From positions 124,001 to 188,000 of the forward strand of contig JARBJD010000054.1 of NCBI GenBank assembly GCA_033064195.1: a stretch of DNA of 64,000 nt, given 5' to 3'. Position numbers and translations under genes: made by a program. Of the stretch, positions 1 through 11,190 are shown piece after piece. The notes beneath the pieces were generated by a model, which saw only the letters and a program-made list of their open reading frames with translations, did no database searches and was not told the DNA's origin. This DNA is from Blattamonas nauphoetae (Eukaryota; Preaxostyla; Oxymonadida). Each line of letters opens with the position of its first letter. Positions within the stretch are counted from its first letter, which is position 1.

Positions 1-1181
1 AGGGTGCATCCGAAGTGCGTGTGGTTCAGCACCAACCAGTCGGAGAGCGGCTCGCTGTCTTCAACTGCCAGCTCCACTCCGTCCATCACAAAGTTCGTTG
101 GGTCGCGCTCCTGCTGCACTGTCAGGTGCTTGACCACCTTCTAGCCAGTTGTGGGGTGCCTCAGCTCGTAGCGCTTGACAGGCAGGTCTTCCCAGACAAT
201 CAGGTCGCTCACGGCCCCCGCTCCCATCTCCAACACGCGGATGGTGTCTGCCACTCCGAAGACGTACTTTCCCGTGTCCTGCCCGATTTCTGCAAAGTAG
301 TCTTGGAGCAGCTGCTTCTCTTTCACAAACTTCACGTTTCCGAGCGTGTCGGCGGAGAGGTCGATGGCCTGGTTGAACCCGTTCACTCCTCCATACGACA
401 CATCCACAATCCTCAGTACCCGCGACGACAGGCGGGGATCGAACATGCTGCTCTGGCTGAGCTCAGTTTTGAACTCAGCCGAGCCGCCGAGGATCAGCCC
501 AGCAACGTTGACTTTGTCGTTCGTGATGAAGCATTGGACAGCAACTTCCGTCACACGGCGAAGGTAGTTGTGCCTCTTCTCTTCTCGAATCTTCGAAAAA
601 CGCACTGACGACTGGCCTCCTCGACAGTGCTTCCTGGGAAGGTCCACACGGAATCGCGTGAGGACTGTGCGCGTATTGCCTTGAAGTGTCCCGAAAAGAA
701 CTCCATTTCCGTTCATGATGATAAATCCAAACTTATCATCACATTCCAGCAGGTATTGCAAAGGCTCTGTGTCAAACTTGCTGTCGCAATGATACAGCTT
801 CGCACTGATCGGTTTGAATGGCTCGAAATCAATTGTAATCCGTTTCGTGCCTCGTTCTGTTTCAATTGTACCGCAGTAGATGCACAGGCCATTCGGTGGG
901 CAGCGATCGTAGTCCTTCAGCCGCTGTTGAGTTGAGACAATCGCATCTTGCACACTCTGCCGATTCACTCGAGATTTGATGCTTGCAGCGGTTCCATATT
1001 CTTCCCTGAGAAGTGTTTGGAAGTGAGAGATTTGCGATTTCGGTGGGATGATGAGGGAAATCATGCTTGTTCCATCACCCTTTGCTTCAGACAGCATTTG
1101 GATCATTTTTCGCGTTTTCCATTGTTGAATGGAAAATTCAGTGTCGCACAATTGTTGTTGGTGTGTATCGGAATGACTCAT
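1..1181 (-). pseudogene. eRF1, left-arm copy, nonsense-truncated and cut by window edge
   Basis: This is a near-identical inverted copy of the eRF1 gene at 11191-12591. It encodes the same N-terminal domain with the SIKS variant of the NIKS loop, the YxCxxxF motif and the GGQ peptidyl-tRNA hydrolysis motif. After about 346 residues an in-frame TAG at 141-143 replaces the GAG Glu codon of the other copy. The frame beyond it stays open to the window edge and still matches eRF1. Under the standard code it would make a protein lacking the eRF3-binding C-terminal domain, so it is called a pseudogene. If TAG were decoded as Gln it would be full length, but the long genes in this window give no sign of that. 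Divergence is tiny, so inactivation is recent. Confidence 0.85.
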
Positions 1182-1381
1182 GTTGAAAAACACGAATGAC
1201 AGAATGGATAAAAAATATAAAGGGGAGATCAGAATGTGAGACTTCTTCGTTGTCAAAACGAAAAAAAATAACTAGAACCTACAATCCAAACACTTTCACT
1301 TGATTGAAGAAGTTTGAAGCTGAGTTTCGACCTCCATTTTTTGTGACCCATAACGAGCATTGTTTGACTGAATCCTCAAGA

Positions 1382-2445
1382 ATGACTGCGATTGACATGA
1401 AAACAGACACCTCCTCAAGCACAACACGCTCTGATTTGCCCTCCTCTCCGTTCTCCTTTTCAGTGGATTGCTCACCGTTCCTGAATTGGAACGAAGAAGA
1501 CACAGTTTCTGAACATGAAAAGACAGTTGTATTTCAATCTCTCGTTGCCACTATGAAGTTCCAGCCTGCACTTGATAGCTCTCTGGAAGCGAAAGCAGTG
1601 AAATTTCTGGAATCTGTTCGACCAGTGGATCAATCATCAACAGTTGCTTTTCTCGGCAACCTGGCATCAATCTCTGATGATTCGCTGCCATACTTCGTAC
1701 AAACAATTTCAGTATTCATTTCTTCGCCCAAACGGACAATCATTAAAGCTGCAATGAAGATACTCGATTCTCTGATGGAAAGGTCTTCACTTCAAATCCG
1801 ACTTGCTCTCGTCAAAGCTGATCTTATCCCTCAAATCATCAACACTCTCAATCTGCTGTCTCTTTCTTTTCCCGAAGCAGCCGATATCCACATCAACCTC
1901 ATGAACACCCTCCTTTTTTCTTTCTCGCTCGCAACTCCATATTATCTCACACATCTCGAAATTAAAGGTCACGATGAACAACAAGCTGTTCACGAGACCA
2001 TTTTAAGGCAAGTTGTTATCCCATCGGAAAAGTATATCTGCCATCTGTGTGTGAACCGCTATTCGATCGTCGACGGTGAGCAATCCGAGATTTTTCTTGG
2101 AATCCTCGTCAATCTCCTCCGAATATGTCCATATTATCAACGGACACTGGATTTTGTTCTTGATATGCCCGTCGTTCTCACGATTTCGAGTTGTCTCGCA
2201 TTCTTCGAAGATGATCGCTCGATCTGGCATTTTCTGTATAAAATGGTCGATACCCAGTGGGAATGGAACAAAAAAGGGAAGAGGATCAACAACTGTGGAA
2301 GACAATGCTTCGAATGTTGAGAATGGAGGGCATCGAAGATGTGATTGAAGCCAAGCTGCAAAACGACCGAAAAGCATATTTAGGACAATGTATTGTTGCC
2401 AAATCGATACAATGGAACATTCTGCAGGACATGAACCTCTCATGA
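1382..2445 (+). pseudogene. ARM-like family gene A, frameshifted left-arm copy
   Basis: This is the left-arm counterpart of the intact gene at 9917-10990. The ATG at 1382 matches that gene's start. The protein belongs to the window's expanded helical-repeat family: an FLNWN motif near residue 35, then alternating Leu/Ile-rich helices typical of an armadillo-like fold, then a conserved tail with MLRMEGIEDV and AKSI.W. A one-base shift in a poly-A/G run near 2265-2280 moves it out of frame, giving an early stop at 2320; the family tail continues in another frame to 2445. It differs from its partner at roughly one residue in ten. Molecular function is unknown; ARM folds usually bind proteins. 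Confidence 0.7.
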
Positions 2446-2940
2446 CGTGCATAGAATCAGACAAGAACCAGCGAAGAACCAACCAACCCAGAACCCTTCG
2501 CTCTCCACTCTCAACCATCTCCCACACATCTTCGCCATTCACACACGCTTTCCACAATCTGACCCGACATGATTGAGCGACGACTTGAACAAAAGTGAAA
2601 GACGAGTCACTGGACAGGAACAAAAGGACAAACCCCTCAAGTCGGAAAAAGAAAGCTCCGAGCAGAATTGGACGAGCACAGTCGACAATTAATGTGGGAT
2701 GGCATGGATAGCCACTGTCCGAATCTTTCGTCGCCACTCTCGCTCTCCCGCGCTGCTCCTTTGTTGAAAGCACTGCGTCGATGGATAGATCGATTGTGAC
2801 GGTTGGTGGGAGTTTGTCTTTGCGTGATTGTTTGGTGATTGTTCTCTCCAATGGTGCTCTCTTGATGATTGATTGCATTGATGAGATTGCATGTTAGAAT
2901 CGATCCCACATCGACGATCGTCCTCAACTCTTCGGAATGA
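2446..2940. other. Non-coding, left-arm-specific segment
   Basis: I see no supportable gene here. The sequence follows ARM gene A and is not matched at the equivalent place in the right arm, where a pyrimidine-rich insertion sits instead. High arm identity resumes abruptly at 2941. Open frames in it are short. Confidence 0.5.
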
Positions 2941-3379
2941 CAGAAGGACCACAAAACTTCATTATTCACACTGACACATCAATCATCACTCTCCACTCGA
3001 AGAAAGATGAAGAGGAGAGGCCAAACAGATTCTCTTGCACTTCCACCTGAAACGTGCGGGATTGGAATGGTTGCGTCTTGACACCAGATGCCATTCAGAT
3101 CACAACCAAGCACACACTCTTTGTTCAGCCTGCTGCTTGTGGATGGATGATTCGATTAGAGAATGCGGATCGGAGAAATCAGTGTTATGATTGTCAGTGT
3201 CTCTCGCTTCTCTTGCATTTCTGCATACTCTTCTGATTCCTTCATAATTCATAACTCTGCCTCAATATTCGTTGTTTGACATTATCTGTTCCTCTTGAGA
3301 GTTGTTGAACTGACCCCGTCGAAGTCCATGCGAGACGACTCAAACCCATAACGAGGAATTGATCTCTATTTCAATCGGA

Positions 3380-4453
3380 ATGGCGGATTTAGACACCGAT
3401 ACATGTATCGCTCTTTCGAGTGGATGTTCTGATTTGCTCCCCCTTCAGTTACCAATATCCATCGATAGCTCTGATTTCCTGAATTGGAATGGACGCGGTT
3501 TTAACTATAAACACGAAGACGCAATTATCATTCGGTCTCTCGTTGTCACTGTGAAGTTAAACCCTGCACTTGATGTCTCTCTGGCAGCGAAAGCAAAGAA
3601 ATTACTCGAATCTGTGAATCCGAGGGATGCGAGCTCAGCCGATGATTTTCTCCACAGCCTTGGGCGTACCGATGATGAATCGTTGACCAACTTCATCGAG
3701 TCCATTTTAGAACTCGTTTCTTCGTCCAGTCAGATCATCATCAATTCAGCAATGAAGATGCTGATTACTCTGTTCAGGAAATGTTCAGCCCACATCCATC
3801 TTACTCTCGTCAAAGCTGATCTGATCCCCCAACTCATCAACACTCTCAATCCATTGTCTCTTTCATACAACGAAGCAGCTTCTATCCACATCTGTCTCAT
3901 AGATGTCAGTACCGATTCTCTCAGGCTCTCAACTCCACGTGCTCTCTCAACACTCGGAACTGAAGATGGGAATGAAGAACAAGCTGTTCATGCGACGGTT
4001 CTGAAGCAAGTTTTCGCACCTTCGGAGAAGTACATCAACTATTTATGCACAAACCGCTATTCGATCGTCGACGGTGACCAATCCGCGCATTTTTTGTCTC
4101 TGCTTGCTTGGCTCCTCCGAATATGTCCATATTATCAGCCGATAATGGATTTTGTTCACCATGCGCCAATCGTTCTCACAATACCAAGTTGTCTAACATT
4201 CTTCAAAAATGATCGCTCAATCTGGGTTTTTCTGCTGCACATGATCAATACCCAGCGGGGATGGAAGAGAAAAAGGGGAAAAGTTCGACAGAGATGGAAG
4301 AAAGTGTATCGAATGTTGAGAATGGAAGGCATCGAAGATGTGATTGAATCAAAGCTGCGAATCAACAAAATTACATCATCTGGATACGATATTGTTGCCA
4401 ACTCGATTGGGTGGAACAACTTGCTGGGTATGAACGTTCCGAAAGAGGAATAG
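3380..4453 (+). CDS. ARM-like family protein B (357 aa)
   Basis: The frame is intact from ATG 3380 to TAG 4453. The N-terminus carries the family motif SDFLNWNG near residue 35. The remainder is a run of amphipathic Leu/Ile helices, with the family signature ICPYY and the tail MLRMEGIEDVIE and VANSI.WNN. No signal peptide or transmembrane segment is visible. Residues 1-155 are identical to the right-arm partner at 7633-8706, but the second half is very different, as if a C-terminal cassette had been exchanged. The frame also stays open for 54 codons past the TAG, and that extension is conserved in the partner. Function is unknown; a helical-repeat scaffold is an inference. Confidence 0.75.
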   Translation: MADLDTDTCIALSSGCSDLLPLQLPISIDSSDFLNWNGRGFNYKHEDAIIIRSLVVTVKLNPALDVSLAAKAKKLLESVNPRDASSADDFLHSLGRTDDESLTNFIESILELVSSSSQIIINSAMKMLITLFRKCSAHIHLTLVKADLIPQLINTLNPLSLSYNEAASIHICLIDVSTDSLRLSTPRALSTLGTEDGNEEQAVHATVLKQVFAPSEKYINYLCTNRYSIVDGDQSAHFLSLLAWLLRICPYYQPIMDFVHHAPIVLTIPSCLTFFKNDRSIWVFLLHMINTQRGWKRKRGKVRQRWKKVYRMLRMEGIEDVIESKLRINKITSSGYDIVANSIGWNNLLGMNVPKEE

Positions 4454-4456
4454 AAA

Positions 4457-4618
4457 CAGACAAGAACCACCGAACCATCGGAACTGTTTCTGACTTCTTT
4501 TGGACAGCAGACACTGTTTGCGTGTGCTCTTTGTCGGCTCTGGCATCACTTCATGGTTTTCACGAACGGATGGGACTATCTCTCGCCAATCTCTCTCCTT
4601 CGCCATCACTCACCGATC
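4457..4618 (+). other. Open frame continuing after the TAG of ARM gene B
   Basis: The same frame runs from the TAG to a TGA with no other stop, encoding a stretch with FGQQTLF and LWHH. The right-arm genes B' and A' show the same motifs after their own TAG, B' with no indels. This could be leftover sequence shared through recent duplication, an old coding tail, or a read-through extension. Nothing here proves translation. Confidence 0.35.
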
Positions 4619-5236
4619 TGATTTGTGGAAGGGGTCGATCTGTCATGACGATTGGTGGGAGTTTGTCTTTGCGTGATGATTTGTGATTGTCCTCTCACAT
4701 GGTGCTCTCTTGATGATTGATTGCACTGATGAGATTGCCTTTCAGAATCGATCGCACAACGACCATCCTCGACTCCTCGACAAGACTGAAGAACCAAAAT
4801 GACTCTTCGTCCACACCAACCACTCCCTTTTCACTCTCCCCACGAAGAGATATGACAGGAATTGGACGCTCATGCGACACACCTGTCTCGAAACACGAGG
4901 GACTGAAGTAGTGAACACCACAACCGCTTCCCGATGCCATCACCCATTTCTCCCTGGCTGTCGACTCCCTCACTCGCCAACGAGGATATTGAATGAGATC
5001 AAGCCAGCGGATCAACGAGATGAGGAAGAAGGCGAGAATGCCTGTCAAGGTCTGTGTGCAATCCATGCCACACCTTTCCTCTTGTCGGTAAGTCCATCCA
5101 CACATGAACAATCGCCTTTCCCACCCTCTTCTCCAGAATGCTGCCAGAACACGAGTGTCAGATACCATCCAAACTTCGTCGTCTTTCGTCACACTTTTTC
5201 ACCGAATCAATCAGAACGACTGTTTTGAGCACCAAG
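4619..5236. other. Intergenic left-arm DNA
   Basis: This stretch is shared with the right arm (about 6850-7470). Open frames occur in both arms but lack good starts and family motifs; the best one repeats identically because the DNA is duplicated. I see no RNA gene. Confidence 0.45.
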
Positions 5237-5566
5237 ATGAACTCCTCCACTGATTCATCTTTCCCTGGTATATCTTTCCCCTGCCTTTCATCTCCTCCAG
5301 ACTGTTCTCCTCTCATGAATGGTTGCAGACAACATGAAACTGAACAGGAATACGCACAGTTCTTTCAGTCTCTCATTACCACTTTGAAGAATCAACTGAT
5401 GCCCTTCTCAACAGTCTTACCTCCGTCACTGATGGACCTATGCCAGCTTTCACTGTCCTTTTTGGTTCTGCTTTCTTCGACCTGTCCACCAATCATCGCA
5501 ACTTCGATGAACTTAACTTCTTCTTCTTCTTTTCAATCAAGTCAATTTCATTTTCTTAACAGATAG
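5237..5566 (+). pseudogene. Truncated ARM-like family gene, left-arm copy
   Basis: ATG 5237 opens a frame starting MNSSTDSSF, the start style of this family, followed by DCSPLMN at the place where intact members have DCSPFLNWN. The frame ends after 109 residues, before the helical repeats are complete. The same truncated gene is at 6325-6648 on the other arm, so it was already short before the arms were duplicated. It is probably a pseudogene or a fragment of a longer spliced gene. Confidence 0.5.
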
Positions 5567-5758
5567 TTTTGATTCACAATCTATTACGTGTATCTTGAAT
5601 CATCTTTTCGTGGGAGTTTGATCTTCCCATCAAAGTGTTTAATCCAACTCCGACCCCATAAGTTGGAAGACAACTCACCACCATGTTCCCGTCCGAAGGT
5701 ATCTGTCACTTTCTCGTCTTAATCATTTCGTCGATCCAGAATACTCTCCATTCCTGAA

Positions 5759-6172
5759 ATGGAATCCGAAACACTCTCAAACAGTCGATTCTGTGTCAAA
5801 AGTCTTCAACTCCCTTGTCTCGTGGTCAGAGATGGATACCATTTTGAAAAGAAGCATCAAAGAAACGTGACATCGTTATTTGCTTCGATCACCCGGAGGA
5901 TCGACCGCAAAAGCAACATCGACGATTTTTTGAAAGCCGTTGGAAAAGGCTCCGCAGATCCCGCCGAAGTGTTTGTGGATTCGGTCATTGTGCTCTTATC
6001 ATCATCCTACGACTATATCTTCAAGAACACACTCAACTTGATCTATCAAAGTCTCCTCGACTCTTCATTTTCAAACCGAATTGCGCTGGTTTCCGCCAAA
6101 CTCTTTCCCAGAATTTTTTCGACCCCGCACTTGCAAGATGTTTCTGTGCTTGTGGATGAACGAAATGATTAA
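5759..6172 (+). pseudogene. Single-copy ARM-like fragment in the palindrome spacer
   Basis: The spacer between the arms holds a partial member of the family. One frame gives FLKWNP and a helix like the N-terminus of the intact genes. Another frame, from about 5840, continues with helices and a DDFL motif equivalent to the DDFLHSLG stretch of gene B. The change of frame and the missing C-terminus mark it as broken. It is the only unduplicated sequence in the structure and may mark the original breakpoint. Confidence 0.5.
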
Positions 6173-6324
6173 GACGAGAAAGTGACAGATACCTTCGGAC
6201 GGGAACATGGTGGTGAGTTGTCTTCCAACTTATGGGGTCGGAGTTGGATCAAACAGTTAGATGGGAAGATCAAACTCCCACGAAAAGATGATTCAAGATA
6301 CACGTAATAGATAGTGAAACAAAA

Positions 6325-6648
6325 CTATCTGTTAAGAAAATGAAATTGACTTGATTGTAAAGAAGAAGTTAAGTTCATCGAATTTGCGATGATTGGTGGA
6401 CAGGTCGAAGAAAGCAGAACCAAAAAGGACAGTGAAAGCTGGCATAGGTCCATCAGTGACGGAGGTAAGACTGTTGAGAAGGGCATCAGTTGATTCTTCA
6501 AAGTGGTAATGAGAGACTGAAAGAACTGTGCGTATTCCTGTTCAGTTTCATGTTGTCTGCAACCATTCATGAGAGGAGAACAGTCTGGAGGAGATGAAAG
6601 GCAGGGGAAAGAGATACCAGAGAAAGAAGAATCAGTGGAGGAGTTCAT
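6325..6648 (-). pseudogene. Truncated ARM-like family gene, right-arm copy
   Basis: This is the mirror of 5237-5566, with the same start and truncated end and only a few substitutions and a small deletion near the C-terminus. Upstream, the right arm has about 200 bp (about 6730-6925) that the left arm lacks. Conservation of the short frame reflects the arm duplication rather than clear selection. Confidence 0.5.
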
Positions 6649-7632
6649 TTCGGGGCGTAAAACAGTCGTTTTGATTGATTCGGTGAAAAAGTGTGACGAA
6701 AGATGATGAAGTTTGGATGGGGAATGAACAAATGATGAGATGAAGTCGTTCAAAATGACGTAGAAAAGAGTGGCATAGTGACTCTGTCATTGCTTGTGTG
6801 AATATCATTGTCACGCTCAGTCGATGTGCACAACACGAAGATTGTTGACAGACTGATTCAAAACACAACACCATCAGCGAAGAGGGAAGAGACAACGGAT
6901 GATGAGTGGTTGCATTGAAACGATCTGACACTCGTGTTCTGGCAGCATTCTGGAGAAGAGGGTGGGAAAGGCGATTGTTCATGTGTGGATGGACTTACCG
7001 ACAAGAGGAAAGGTGTGGCATGGATTGCACACAGACCTTGACAGGCATTCTCGCCTTCTTCCTCATCTCGTTGATCCGCTGGCTTGATCTCATTCAATAT
7101 CCTCGTTGGCGAGTGAGGGAGTCGACAGCCAGGGAGAAATGGGTGATGGCATCGGGAAGCGGTTGTGGTGTTCACTACTTCAGTCCCTCGTGTTTCGAGA
7201 CAGGTGTGTCGCATGAGCGTCCAATTCCTGTCATATCTCTTCGTGGGGAGAGTGAAAAGGGAGTGGTTGGTGTGGATGAACAACCATTTTAGTTCTTCTG
7301 TCTTGTCGAGGAGTCGAGGATGGTCGTTGTGCGATCGATTCAGTAAAGTGATTTCATCATTGCTATCAATCATCAAGAGAGAACAATTTGAGAGAGCAAT
7401 CACAAATCATCACGCAAACACAAACTCTCAGCAATCGTCCTGACAGATCGACCCCTTCCACAAATCAGATCGGTGAGTGATGGCGAAGGAGAGAGATTGG
7501 CGAGAGATAGTCCCATTCGCTCGGAAAAACCATGGGGTGATGCCAGAGCGAACAAAGATCACACACAAACAGTGTTTGTTGTCCAAAAGCAGTCAGAAAC
7601 TGTTTGAGATGTTCGTTGGTTCTTGTCTGATT

Positions 7633-8706
7633 CTACTCCTCTTTCGGAAGGTTCATGCCTTGGAAGTTGCTCCATCTGATCGACTTGGCAACAATCTTAC
7701 CTTCTCTCAAGCCGCCTCTGTCGTTTCGCAGCTTTTCCTCAATCACATCTTCGAATCCTTCCATTCTCAACATTCGCTGCACTGTCGGCCACCTCTGTCG
7801 AACTTCTCCCCTTGTTCTGTTCCATTCTCGCTCGGTAGCGATCATATGCACCAGAAAATGCCAGATCGAGCGTTCCTTTTCGATGAATGAGAGATAACTT
7901 TGAATTGTGAGAAATATTGGCAGATAAAGAACGGAATCCAGCGTCCGTTGATAATATGGACATATTTGGAGAATATAAGCAAGAAGAGACAAAAAAAGCG
8001 CGGATAGTCCCCCACCGATGATCGAAAATCGGATAACGCACAAACGGCGGATATATTTCTTCGAAGGTACGAGAACTTGTGTCAAAACCGTCTCGTGAAC
8101 AGCTTGTTGTCCATTCTCATATTTAATTGCGAGACGTGTGAGGCCATCCGGAGTTGTGAGCCGTAGAGAACGGATGATGATCTTCATCAAATTGATGTGG
8201 ATATCTGCTTTCTCCGCAAAAGAAAGAGACAGTGGATTGAGAGAGATGATGAGTTGGGGGATCAGATCAGCTTTGACGAGAGTAAGATGGATGTGGGCTG
8301 AACATTTCCTGAACAGAGTAATCAGCATCTTCATTGCTGAATTGATGATTATCTGACTGGACGAAGAAACGAGTTCTAAAATGGACTCGATGAAGTTGGT
8401 CAACGATTCATCATCGGTACGCCCAAGGCTGTGGAGAAAATCATCGGCTGAGCTCGCATCCCTCGGATTCACAGATTCGAGTAATTTCTTTGCTTTCGCT
8501 GCCAGAGAGACATCAAGTGCAGGGTTTAACTTCACAGTGACAACGAGAGACCGAATGATAATTGCGTCTTCGTGTTTATAGTTAAAACCGCGTCCATTCC
8601 AATTCAGGAAATCAGAGCTATCGATGGATATTGGTAACTGAAGGGGGAGCAAATCAGAACATCCACTCGAAAGAGCGATACATGTATCGGTGTCTAAATC
8701 CGCCAT
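7633..8706 (-). CDS. ARM-like family protein B' (358 aa)
   Basis: This is an intact frame in the right arm. Residues 1-155 match protein B exactly, including DFLNWNG and the block ending ADLIPQLI. After that the sequence switches to a different family version, with ICPYYQRTLDS, WHFLVHMIA and the tail MLRMEGFEDVIEEKL. The switch is abrupt, at 8247 opposite 3839. No membrane segment is seen. After its TAG the frame remains open for about 54 codons, as in gene B. Function is unknown; an ARM-type binding protein is inferred from the helix pattern. Confidence 0.75.
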   Translation of the reverse strand: MADLDTDTCIALSSGCSDLLPLQLPISIDSSDFLNWNGRGFNYKHEDAIIIRSLVVTVKLNPALDVSLAAKAKKLLESVNPRDASSADDFLHSLGRTDDESLTNFIESILELVSSSSQIIINSAMKMLITLFRKCSAHIHLTLVKADLIPQLIISLNPLSLSFAEKADIHINLMKIIIRSLRLTTPDGLTRLAIKYENGQQAVHETVLTQVLVPSKKYIRRLCVIRFSIIGGGLSALFLSLLAYILQICPYYQRTLDSVLYLPIFLTIQSYLSFIEKERSIWHFLVHMIATEREWNRTRGEVRQRWPTVQRMLRMEGFEDVIEEKLRNDRGGLREGKIVAKSIRWSNFQGMNLPKEE

Positions 8707-9145
8707 TCCGATTGAAATAGAGATCAATTCCTCGTTATGGGTTTGAGTCGTCTCGCATGGACTTCGACGGGGTCAGTTCAACAACTCTCAAGAGGAACAG
8801 ATAATGTCAAACAACGAATATTGAGGCAGAGTTATGAATTATGAAGGAATCAGAAGAGTATGCAGAAATGCAAGAGAAGCGAGAGACACTGACAATCATA
8901 ACACTGATTTCTCCGATCCGCATTCTCTAATCGAATCATCCATCCACAAGCAGCAGGCTGAACAAAGAGTGTGTGCTTGGTTGTGATCTGAATGGCATCT
9001 GGTGTCAAGACGCAACCATTCCAATCCAACACGTTTCAGGTGGAAGTGCAAGAGAATCTGTATGGCCTCTCCTCTTCATCTTTCTTCGAGTGGAGAGTGA
9101 GGATTGATGTGTCAGTGTGAATGAAGAAGTTTTGTGGTTCTTCTG

Positions 9146-9790
9146 CCACTCTTCCTCGTCTTCCTTTCCTTCTCACTCTTCTTCCTTCTCTCCCTCACAA
9201 CCATGTTTCGAGGATGCATCCTGCTGGTCAAGCATCCAGCTTCTTCCAGTTTCTCCGTCGCACTTTCTCGTCTGATGCTCGCCTTCTCCCTTCCAATCAT
9301 CCTCGCCTGCCGTTCTCATTTCCTTCCTCCATCTCACTCTTCTCCTCTTCTGACTCTCCCTGCCTGTTTTTGTTTTCCGAATCCTTTTCTTTCTCGCCAT
9401 CGCTGTCGTTTTATCTCTTCTTCGTTCTTCCTTGTGCACTACTCTTCCCGCTTTCGTCCACATTCCACCTCCATCTTTCACTTGCCGTCCAGTTTGGAGT
9501 AGAATGTTGGGTGAGGAAGGAAGGGTGAAGAACTTGACCAGGAGTCAAAGAAACTGAAGGAGGAAGACAGTCACGGTGAGCACTGCGGGTGCTTTGAACG
9601 AACAGTCACCAGCACGCGCCACACCGAGTGTGGAGAGGGGAGAGGGAGAGAGAATGTGTGGGTGGCGACGGAGCAGGGATCGAGAACGGCCATCAATTTG
9701 GCGACGACGTCATCCGATCCTTCCGAATCGTCTTCTGAAGTGTCAGCTGATGAGGGAGAGTAATCGAGAAGACGGAGGGAGGGAGATAAT
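9146..9790. other. Right-arm-specific insertion with polypyrimidine tract
   Basis: Absent at the matching point of the left arm. Roughly the first 380 bases are strongly C/T-rich on the plus strand (GA-rich on the minus strand), made of irregular tct, ttc and ctc runs rather than a clean tandem repeat. The remainder is GC-richer and has a short acidic Ser-rich frame on the minus strand. No start, splice pattern or known motif supports a gene. Confidence 0.5.
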
Positions 9791-9916
9791 CTCATTCGTT
9801 CGTGAAAACGAAACCATGAGATGATGCCAGAGCAGACAACAATCACACAAAACCAGTGTTTGCTGTCCAAAAGAAGTCAGAAACTGTTTGAAATGTTCGC
9901 TGGTTCTTGTCTGATT

Positions 9917-10990
9917 CTATTCCTGTTCTGGAAGATTCATGCCCTGCAAGTTGTTCCAATCAATCGATTTGGCAACAATCAATCCTCCGAAGGATCCGTT
10001 TCGGTCGTTTTGCAGCTTTTCCTCCATCACATCTTCGATGCCCTCCATTCTCAACATTCGATGCACTTTCTTCCACAGTTGTTGATTCTCTCCCCTTGAT
10101 TCGTTCCATTCCTGCTGGGTATCGATCATGTGCAACAGAAAATTCCAGATTGAGTGATCATATTCGAAGAATGCGAGACAACTTGGGATCGTGAGAAATA
10201 TTGGCATATTCATGACGAAAGCCATCGTCTGTTGATAATATGGACATATTCGGAGGAGATTGACGAGGATTACAAGAAAAATCTCGGATTGTTCTTCGTC
10301 GACGATCGAATTGCGGTTCACGCACAAATGGCAGATATACTGTTCCGATGGGGTGACAACTTGCCTTAAAATCGTCTCGTGAACAGCTTGTTGCTCATCG
10401 CGATCTTCAATTTCGAGATGTGTGAGATAATATGGAGTTGCGAGCCAGAAAGAAAAAAGGAGGATGTTCATGAGGTTGATGTGGATATCGGCTGCTTCGG
10501 GAAAAGAAAGAGACAGCAAATTGAGAGTGGTGATGAGTTGAGGGATAAGATCAGCTTTGATGAGGGCAAGTCGGACTTGGGCTGAACAGAAAACGGTCAG
10601 AGAATCGAGTATCTTCATTGCAGCTTTAATGAATGTCCGTTTGGGCGAAGAAATGAATACTGAAATTGTTTGTACGAAGTATGGCAGCGAAGCATCAGAG
10701 ATTGATGCCAGGTTGCCGAGAAAAGCATCAGCTGATGTCTCATCCTGGGGAACCACAGATTCAAGAAGTTTCATGGCTTTTGCTTCCAGAGAGGCATCCA
10801 ATGCAGGCTGGAACTTCATAGTGGCAATGAGAGATCGAAAGACTACAGCCTTGTCGTGTTCTGATTTGAGCTGTTCTTTGTTCCAATTCAGGAACGGTGA
10901 GCAATCCACCGAAAAGGAGAACAGAGAGGAGGGCAAATCAGAGCGTTTTGTGCATGAGGAGGTGTCTGTTTTCATGTCAATCGCAGTCAT
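9917..10990 (-). CDS. ARM-like family protein A' (357 aa)
   Basis: This is the intact right-arm partner of the frameshifted gene at 1382-2445. It starts MTAIDMKTD, then DCSPFLNWNKE, then alternating Leu-rich helices with ADLIPQLI, ICPYYQ and a C-terminal MLRMEGIEDVMEEKL and AKSIDWNN tail. It ends at TAG, with about 55 further open codons downstream. It is divergently arranged with eRF1: the two starts are about 200 bp apart, so they may share a promoter region, as in the left arm. Function is unknown. Confidence 0.78.
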   Translation of the reverse strand: MTAIDMKTDTSSCTKRSDLPSSLFSFSVDCSPFLNWNKEQLKSEHDKAVVFRSLIATMKFQPALDASLEAKAMKLLESVVPQDETSADAFLGNLASISDASLPYFVQTISVFISSPKRTFIKAAMKILDSLTVFCSAQVRLALIKADLIPQLITTLNLLSLSFPEAADIHINLMNILLFSFWLATPYYLTHLEIEDRDEQQAVHETILRQVVTPSEQYICHLCVNRNSIVDEEQSEIFLVILVNLLRICPYYQQTMAFVMNMPIFLTIPSCLAFFEYDHSIWNFLLHMIDTQQEWNESRGENQQLWKKVHRMLRMEGIEDVMEEKLQNDRNGSFGGLIVAKSIDWNNLQGMNLPEQE

Positions 10991-11190
10991 TCTTGAGGAT
11001 TCAGTCAAACAATGCTCGTTATGGGTCACAAAAAATGGAGGTCGAAACTCAGCTTCAAACTTCTTCAATCAAGTGAAAGTGTTTGGATTGTAGGTTCTAG
11101 TTATTTTTTTTCGTTTTGACAACGAAGAAGTCTCACATTCTGATCTCCCCTTTATATTTTTTATCCATTCTGTCATTCGTGTTTTTCAAC

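Noticed and set aside
2003-2969. Minus-strand open frames opposite ARM gene A
   Set aside because: They are shadows of the coding strand or of non-coding DNA and lack starts, motifs and conservation.
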